Shown here: positions 28,401 through 37,400 of the stretch, piece by piece
Layout of the letters: each line of letters starts with the position of its first letter
Numbering within the stretch: position 1 is the first letter of the stretch
Source: Opisthorchis felineus
Lineage: Eukaryota > Platyhelminthes > Trematoda > Opisthorchiida > Opisthorchiidae
Direction of reading: 5' to 3'
Length of the DNA stretch: 64,000 nucleotides
Assembly: GCA_004794785.1 (NCBI GenBank)
Contig: SJOL01009432.1
Span: 247,817-311,816, forward strand
Made by a program: the position numbers and the translations under genes
The notes under the pieces: model-generated
What the model saw: the letters and a program-made list of their open reading frames with translations, nothing else
Told to the model about the DNA's origin: nothing
Database searches by the model: none

Positions 28401-31400
28401 TTAAAAACAAGCTGGTATGACTGTTGAGAAAGTAAATAACAGGAGGGATTTTGTCACGTGGATTTGCTGCTTCAAATCGATGGACGGCCGTGACAGCCTA
28501 GTCAATTTGCAATTAGTTTCCCGCCTAACTGAAGCGAACAGGCGCGTGGGTGGACCTCGCGCACAGTGAGAGATGCTGTAGGCACTGAGACAGACCACGA
28601 GAGTACGGACTTACCTACGACACCCGCTATCGCTGCTGACATAGAGCATACCGAATCAAGTGTGGTGAGGGTGACGAAAAAGAGTGGGTGGAGTAATAGC
28701 AATGAGAGAAGCGCGGTGCTCTTTACCTCACAGCAGTCAACCGACGAAAACGACTGCGCAACGAGAAACTTACGTGCGGTCGCTTCCTGTCGAGCAAAAT
28801 TCAGAGCAAAAGCACGAATGGAATCAAACTACCCATGGTTAAGATAATCGGTTACAGAACACAAAAGTTACATTCAGTAATTTGCCGATAGGCACAGCAC
28901 TGACAGCTGATAGTGAGAACGGTAATTCATGTTACAGACGGAATTAATTAGGAAAGTAAGTGGCCCGTCCTGATCTGGGCTCATCGAAAAGAGAGACAAG
29001 CAGGTGACGTTCAGGTCCAAGTTTCATGCCCTTAACCTCAACACGATGCGGTCTTTGTCCTTACTTGTGTTACATCCACCTGATGAGTTCTATTCAGGAC
29101 CAAACGTGCTTCTCCAGAACTAACCTCGCCCACTTTAGAATTATCACCTGTAAAACTGTGAGCTCTAGGCTTGGCAGGGATCAGGTTCTACGCCAAGAGC
29201 GTTATAAGTTGTAACTGGCTACCTGCTTATTCAGTCGGACTCTTAACGACCAAATGAATTAGACGGAGGTAACTTGTTCCCATATACATTACATGACATT
29301 TTCCAAGTGAATTATTGTGGTTGTGAAGCACTGTTCAGGACTGATGCTGCTACCAGTACAGATGATCATGTGGACGAAATGGGATGACAAACAAGTCGGT
29401 GGGCTCAAGAAGTGACTGTGTGAAGTCTGGTTTTTGGTTTGTTTGCAAGGCTGCACAATTTGATTGCAAGCCTCTCGTCACCATTCGCGGCGACATCACC
29501 AAAGCGTCATTTTGAAGCAGTGCGTCACTGATTATAAAAAGCTACATTTCTTGTTGAGATTTCGATCCATCGTCTCGGTTACTGTCTTACACCCAGCAAT
29601 TCAGTGACAGTTATACTCTCTCCACGAAGCTGAGCCCTTTTCTTGGCTCCTCTCCATGCCTTTAAGTAAACGATCCGTTTCTAACTTCGTTTGCCTTGCA
29701 TGGTGCATCTTCCCATTTTGATTCTCAACTCGATGGCCTTTGTAAATTATTCATATGTATTTTTCTAAGATGTGGCTTCTAATAGTACTTCAGACCAGTG
29801 CAGTATGACCGTGCAAGTAAAAACAACCATCTGAGCTTTTCACGCTGTCTTTAAAAATTGATCTAAAGAAGAGACTCCTGATTAGAGTATATGGCGAAGT
29901 TGAAGGATATGGTTGCTTCTGTGGGCTTCATTCTACTTGTCCACCCTATCCATTCGTCGTATTGCGAACAAACCACAGAAGTTCTGAAATTTTGTTTCGG
30001 TGCGTGTTGTTCAATTCAGTCTACTCTGAATAGCAAGAGCAGATTATCCCAAGGGGAATAAAAGAACCAGGCCAGAAAGCCGTGTTGTAACTAGCTACTG
30101 TCCCCACTCCACTGCCTTAGTGTCGGAAAAAGACTCGCCAACAAGGAACAGAACAGCTTTATTACAAAAAAGCGAGTGCAAAAGTTGCAAGAGGCCTCGC
30201 GGTATTTAAAATGCACTTTTGACATTGATCCAGGCTGTCTGATCAGCCCTTGGTGAACACCCATCATCGTCGGCCGTGCTTCTGTGGCATGCCTGAACAC
30301 TCGTCGGCCGTTGATGAATTGATTGACCAATTGAGCGTTCGATCGGAAACTGGCTTTTCTGGCCTGGATGCTTGATGGCTTCCCTACTGGGATTTTGATG
30401 GGTTTGAGTGTCTCAGTAGGTTTCGGGCATTCTGGGACTATTTTCAAGAATCTAACCTTTCTGACAAGCCGGAAGGCGAGTCAACGTTAAACATTGATCA
30501 TTACTCAGTAATCTCTTGATTACAAGATAGCTCAGTCGACAGTTTTTCAGTTCGTCCCCTCGTCTTCCAGAAACCCCTCCTTTGTACACAGAATCCACGT
30601 CATTCTGTCTTATGGTTATCCATGGAGAAATAATGCAGCGCAAACTCATCACCTATGCTGTCATTTTGAAGAAAAGGTACCGCTTGCTTGCTGATTCGTC
30701 AGGACTATATCCACTATATCCATGTGTCAGGTGCTTGAGTGTTCCTACCCACATAATTCCCTCTATCTAAAACAGACCTCGTCAACTTTCACCCCGTCGC
30801 AAGGCACTTCCAACCTATTTAAGTAGCTTCAGAGCTGGAAGGAAATAATGGAGTGGTCAGACTACAGTTCCGTGACCATACAAAGGTCTTTTGAAGCTTT
30901 GAATGAGATTATTTATTAAAACTTCTTTCCGTCTACGGCCAGGATATCACCAATACCTTGCATTGTCATTTCACTTGACGGATACATATCGTTCAGCTGT
31001 AGCACCCTTTCGGTGCCTAACTATCATGCCACCAGAAGGATACTGCCAGGTTGCCCAAGCCTAGACAGAGGAAGTCGAGAGGCAGAGGTCGGGTTCGAAC
31101 CACGGACCTTCCGGTCAGTAAATTCGAGCTCTAACCACTGAGCCATACAACAGACCTCTTACAGTGGACATAACTCTTCCCAGCCTTCGGTCTGCTCCGA
31201 TGTTCCTTTGTCCTTATTCTTGCTTTCCATGTATATCAAACATCGTCCGTCATCATGGTCATTAATTTGTTGCAAATGCACCAATGACAAAGTTATCGCT
31301 TGTCCACATTTTTGTTCTTTGACCCCTCCACAGCTCCAAAATGCGTCCATTAATACGACGAAATCTGACCTCAACCTGAATTTTCAAGTATTTGGATGCT

Positions 31401-34400
31401 CTCTTGAGTCTTGCCTGGTTCTCGTCACTGCACGGTGATGAGCACAACAGCTAATAAGCAACTCTTCCCCAAATCCTACTCTGTCAAACAATTAAGTGTG
31501 ATTTTACCCCATAATCTTTGTTGGTCCAAGCAAGTTGGACTATCTTCAGTAAAGATAACTGCAAAATAAGAAATAAAAATGTCGGATGACTACAGTCGAG
31601 CCATAGAATCGCACTGGCAAAGTGCAGTGAACTACTCAATTTCTGAATGTCATCCAAAGCTGCACAATACCACATAAGCATAAGTCGTTCGGTAAAAGTT
31701 GATTGCAAGCGAATCTGTGACACGAGCTAATAACTCCACTTCAGATGGGCTTTCGTACAAGCCTTTTAAGATGAATAGAACTCTATTATTCTGACAATCC
31801 GGACAAGAGGACTAGTTTCATCCCATTTGAAATTTTGACTCTGCCAGACAATTACCAATCATCCCACAATTGGATTATACCGGACTGAGACTACAGTAGG
31901 GATGACAAGTGATAAGCATTGTAACTACTCTGTTGCGTCAAAGTCATTATGTTTGCGCGTCAGGGAAGTTTGAGGATGTTCAACAAAATACTTCTAAAGA
32001 AAATAAGACAGCAAATGCCAAAGAACATTGGACTAACTAGGGGACCACAGAAAAGCCCGTACAGTACAAATAAGCATTTTGCTCTCGGTGGTTTTTTGCC
32101 TATTGCTCGGGAAATTCTCAAATAAAGAGACCACTATGAAAGAAACAGACAACAGATCCCCTAGTAGAGACTCGACAGAAGAGACAAATGTGACCAGATC
32201 TCACGAGGAAACAATCAATCGAGACTTCGTCTTATAAGGGAAGGAAATCCGTGCCGACGAGCTGAGCAGTGTACAGCCGTTTAATCCTTATGGGGGATCA
32301 CCAGCGGTACATATCTGATGGATCTCTTGGGAGATTCAAAGCCGCGATCTCACTGGTAGCAGCTGAAGACCATACCGTTCAGCCACGAGCGACTTATCGG
32401 CAGTGATAAACTCACACTTAGACTGAATGTAGCGGCACTTATCTTTCACTCAGAAGATTTACATCTATTAACTGGCTCCTCCGGTGACGGTTTCATTAAA
32501 TCTTCGAATCTCTCAGGAGGTTGGTGAGATGCGCGTTGTTGAGAATTCACAATAATAAAATAAAGCAAATAGGACTTTTCATCCAAATAAAGGTGGGCTT
32601 ACGATTCAGTAACTCGGAGTTAAATCTCAGGAGACAGCATGGCATGAGGATGAGAGGGATGTTGCGACGAGTGCAGATTAAGTGATAGTTTTGTTTGCAA
32701 GTGGGGTCCCGAGGACGATCCATATCTGCATGTGGACTGTTCTCCTTTGAGGTTTTGGAAACGGTATTTTCTCACAATCTTGTGGCTTTTGCCCTGAATA
32801 TTTTCGCAACCTATGTTGTCGTGCTAGGAAGTAATATCGGCTACCCTATAGCAGTATTATGAGATTTGACATCCTCAAGCTCGTGAATCGGGCTAGCGGT
32901 CTGTCGTCCAAGTAGCCACGAGATGAAGTGAAATGCGGAATGACTCATTGAAGAAAAAACGTACGCAGAATTCAATGGGTATTTCACTATTCTTGCTGAT
33001 AAAAGAGTGCATCTCCATCTGGAATTCGATCATGCCGTGCAATCAAAATATCGAAGACATGGACTTCGGTGCCGTCAAAGACTGGTTACAGACGAAATCT
33101 AGCGAAATAATCTTAAATCGAAGTGAGGCAAACGCAATTAGGGCACATTTAACCTGACGTACGCACCTCATCGACAAATTGCTTTTTCTTTTGATGCTGT
33201 GGTGAAAGCGGGGCGCCATTTTCCGCATTAATAATTTCTTCGAGAATTTTCGGACAAAGGACAAGCAGCATCATTTGCAACGGCCATACAAACAGCTTCT
33301 TTCGACCGCTTTCAGCGCACAAAGATGTGAACAGATAAAATAGGCGCTCACAGCATTCTACAAGGAAAACATACAAGTTTATAATTAGTTGGCATACATG
33401 AGACAAGAGAGTGCGTTGCAAACAGCAAAGTAATGAAACTGTTGAGTTTAGGTTTCAGGTGAAAAATCTGGGTAGTCTCGGGTGTTGAGAAAGATATTAC
33501 GAATTCTAACTTCTATTGTCACTCGCTAGAGTATACAGGTAATAATATAGTGTAGTAATTGTTCAGCTGTTACACTCTTCCGGTGCCTAGATGACACGCT
33601 ACCCGAAGGAAGCTCGAGGGCTGAGGTACTGTCAAGTTATCAAAGTCCAGACTGGATTGTAGAGGTGATAGAAAACTGTTGTCTTATGGGGTTAAAATGA
33701 AAGGAGTGGATCATCAACTGGCATCCAGTTACAGTTGAGACAGATGTGCACCACGCACTTCTCCAAGGACTTTACGGTGGTTGGAAGTGAGTGCCTTGAA
33801 ACAGGTTCCTATGATATTACTCTGAACGTTCTGCTAAAAAAACTAGCCCACTGGAGACTGTAGTGAGAACATCTTTTCGCTACCCTCTAGGGAGACAGAG
33901 CAGCACTCACTGAAGTGAAGGTGGGAAGCCTATTTTGGGATGTTGACTAAACCCCGACTCCGAACAACCGACTTTAAGTTCACAGGAAAGTGGAAAGATA
34001 GTTTCTAATGTGGTTCGAGCGCGATGATTGTACCATTTTGGTCAAAAACTAATCACCTGAAGTTCGTCAGTAACGTACAGTTGAAGAATGAACCCATTTT
34101 CTGCAGCGTATAACCTGGAGTGAGTCTGTAAACAACTTCGAATCCAAAGAATCGCCCAGCTTAATGCTGCTGGCCGGAATACCGTCTTTTCATGTAAACC
34201 ACGGACGTCCATGCTTCGTCTTGCCGCATTAAATAGTTCCTTTGAGGGGTTGGAAGAACTATGCTGGCAATACGATGAAGGGTGGGTGAGGAATGATATG
34301 GGCAAACAGGAGTGTCCTAAACACTCGCTATTGAGTGTCATGCACAAAAATGTAGACAAACTTGTCGTTCCCGTGGAAACTCACCAGCAAGTTCATCACT

Positions 34401-37400
34401 GGGTCTCTTCTGAAGTTCGTCAAATTCCTGCGGATAATTTTCCAGCCAGTTCCAGATAGCCTTTGGATCAAACGAAAGCATACGTATTTTCCATGATTAC
34501 TGTGCTTCTGTATAACTGGTACACATAGAGAAATTTGGCTAGTGATAAAACCGCCACCGATATACATCGGCGAACATTGTGACTATCCGCATAATCCAGA
34601 TGTCGATTGTTCACAATGAGGTAAATCACCCGCATGTCTCTGGTTCTTCATGGGTATTTGGGATTTCACCAACACGTGACACCGAAACAATTGGCTAGAC
34701 GCAGCCCTCCGATCGAGAACAGACAGTAGCATTTTGGAGAAGAATTGAAAAACCCCTGAAAACTTTCAGGATAGTTTAACGATATAACCGTATCCACGTG
34801 AATAGAGATACAGTTGGGCTGTTGGAATCACGCACATGACAATTTTCAAGGGGGCTAGGAGGGTCACTCACAGCCATTACCGCGACAGATTTTATTGTGT
34901 TTAGACAAGGTTTTCGGTTCTTATTCATGAGTGTGGCTAATCCAATTCCAACTAACTATGGTTCCAAAAGCAGGAGCAGGGGAAATCGACGTGACATCAC
35001 ACTGGAAATATGCACACAAGAATCAAAATAAAGGTAAACACCATTGCATTCACCGTCTGCGGCGAAGCATTAACTGACGGAATATGGGCTACGAAGCGTT
35101 AACTTCCTATTACTACCGTTCCTACCATTCCTACTGGCAGGGTGCACAAGAGCACAAAGACTGCGCATCGTCTAGGGGTGAGGTGCTGATGTGAACTAAT
35201 TACGTGGTATACCTACCGACTCCGACTTTAGATCTTACACAGTGCTCCAGAAGAATTCTAAAAACAACCCAGTGATGGCAAAACCCTATGGGGACTTGCC
35301 ATGTATTGAGGACTATCAAAGTCTACACTTTGGAGTTGTCAATAGCCGGACATGGAAACTTAAGAATGTGGAAAATATGAAATTGGCAGCTTTATATCCT
35401 AATGCTAGGCTTATGAAAGGCGGCGCTCCGCATGAGGGATAACCAGGTTTGCTGAAAATTAAACAGAACATAAACAATAAAAAACGTAATGAATTCCTGT
35501 CTAAACGAAAATAACAACAGACTCACTCGTTCAAGGTACACCGCCAAGTGCAGCCAAATCGCCTTTTTAAGGGAACGAAAGCGATTACAAATTTCTAAAA
35601 TTGCAGGGTGCACACGAAGGTAAGGATTTAGTAAATCAACTTGCCGAAAATGAGCCGCGAAAGCTTTCGCACATCCAAGTTGAGATGCTGGATGAGTTCG
35701 AGTTCGTTTGCCAAATCACCACTAGATTCGTCTTGGGCAGCAAGTGTCAAACTGAAACACAGAAGCATTAACTCCGAATCAACAAATTAACATAACTGTA
35801 GGCAAAAGACAGGTTTTATTACGTGGAAGATCTACCATCTGTTCGTGCTTAAAACACTACAAACATCAACTATTACTTTTAGAAGTGATCATCAATGAAA
35901 TCCTCATCAACCTACCCTCAGAGAGAGCAGGGAAGTTAGAAGAGCATAAACGCCTTGATTTTGGACAGGGTATGTATTACGAATTTCCGGGACCAGACAG
36001 TTGTGGTTAAGTAAAGTGAACCTGATACAAACATTTGAGGTCCTAAATGGAAGTCAAACTCCTCAAAAAGGCAGTTTTGCGTCAGTATGTGTGGGCATTC
36101 ACAACTAATCAATGACGAAAACCCAGTCAATATCCGACAAAGCGCAACCATATTGTCGGCGGACTGGATCGGTTTTAGTCTACGTATAACTAATGGATTC
36201 CTCAGTTTTCCTGAGACTCAATCAGATCCGATTAATTAGGTGTAGGTTAAATACATGTACGGAGTACAGTAAGACCCCTCGAATGTATGTACTGAAGGAA
36301 CCACCCGAACTCAGCTGCCCCAACGGATGAACGTTCTAACGTTTGTAACAAACCGACGCCGCCCGTTACGCGTGCCAGCATTATGACAGTGGGCTTTATC
36401 AGTGAATGTGATGAAAAACGTCTCTAATTTGATGCTGGATACGTTCCACTCTTGAAGCCCATGTACTCTGTGGATGGTTCACGACTCAAAAACAGAGCAG
36501 AACAGAACTGGAAGATGTTGAGGAGGCAAATCGGTGCGCAAGGTTTTAATCCTGAAGTAACCTCCTTCGTCTCTGTTGATACATCTTTGTCATTATCTAC
36601 TTCCTAGTGTTTCTTCGATAAAAGTGAGCTCGCTTCTAGAAACTGAATAAAATGTCTATCGGATGTACAGTAGGCATTTATTATTCGTCCCAAAATGCAC
36701 ACTTCGATGCACTTCATGACAAAAGACAATTTTCACATGGCAATTAGAATGGAGAAACTACATGGACTATACATATGCGCATCCAGCAGCGCATATAGAT
36801 AACGAAGCTTTCGCAATCTAATTGCCAAGCTCACCGAACGGATCAAACGCCGCCTGATCAGCAGACGTCTAACGCATCCAAGCTACAGGTATTCCGACAC
36901 ATTGCCAATACAGTCCTCTTATTTGCAAGGCGAGCTGTAAAGGTGGATCGCTGTACAAGATACGGGAGAAGACAACTGAACGTGCATTCCGAGGAGACCA
37001 ATGCTACTGGAGGATGATCGGTCATCTTGTAAGACCCAAAACAGGGAACTTAGAGGTCAAACGTGATGAGCCAAAACTGTGGTCATCCTATAAGGAACCT
37101 GTATGAACCCATCTTTCTACAGTGTCAACACGCCCGAAATTGAGCAGACTAGAAATGCGAGTGTACTGCCTTCAAGTCTTTATTGATATGGCTTTCTGCT
37201 GCCTTATCTGGATAAAAACAAGCGCTGTAGCTTAAATCTATCGGAGGAACTGTAGAAAATTACAAGAGCTATTCCAAACCAGATGACTGAGAAATTGCAA
37301 CTTACCAACTAAGGATTCGATTGAAAACAGCATTGAAGTACTGGGTGCTCAGGGCATAGAGAACCTGAGACACCAAAGTCAGCAGCTGATTGTACATCTT

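Larger units (their letters stand above)
26870..33166 (-). other. NF1: Largest NF1 intron (6.3 kb)
   Basis: Lies between window exons 6 and 7. It holds a solo LTR (30083-30466), a SINE (30991-31147) and a possible degenerate tRNA-like segment near 32.3 kb. The remainder was read on both strands without a recognised gene. Confidence 0.75.
33358..37305 (-). other. NF1 introns between window exons 2 and 6, otherwise empty
   Basis: Apart from the truncated SINE at 33.56 kb, the introns 33358-34384, 34461-35526 and 35752-37305 show no recognised content. A small inverted repeat ATGCGC...GCGCAT occurs near 36.78 kb. Confidence 0.55.
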
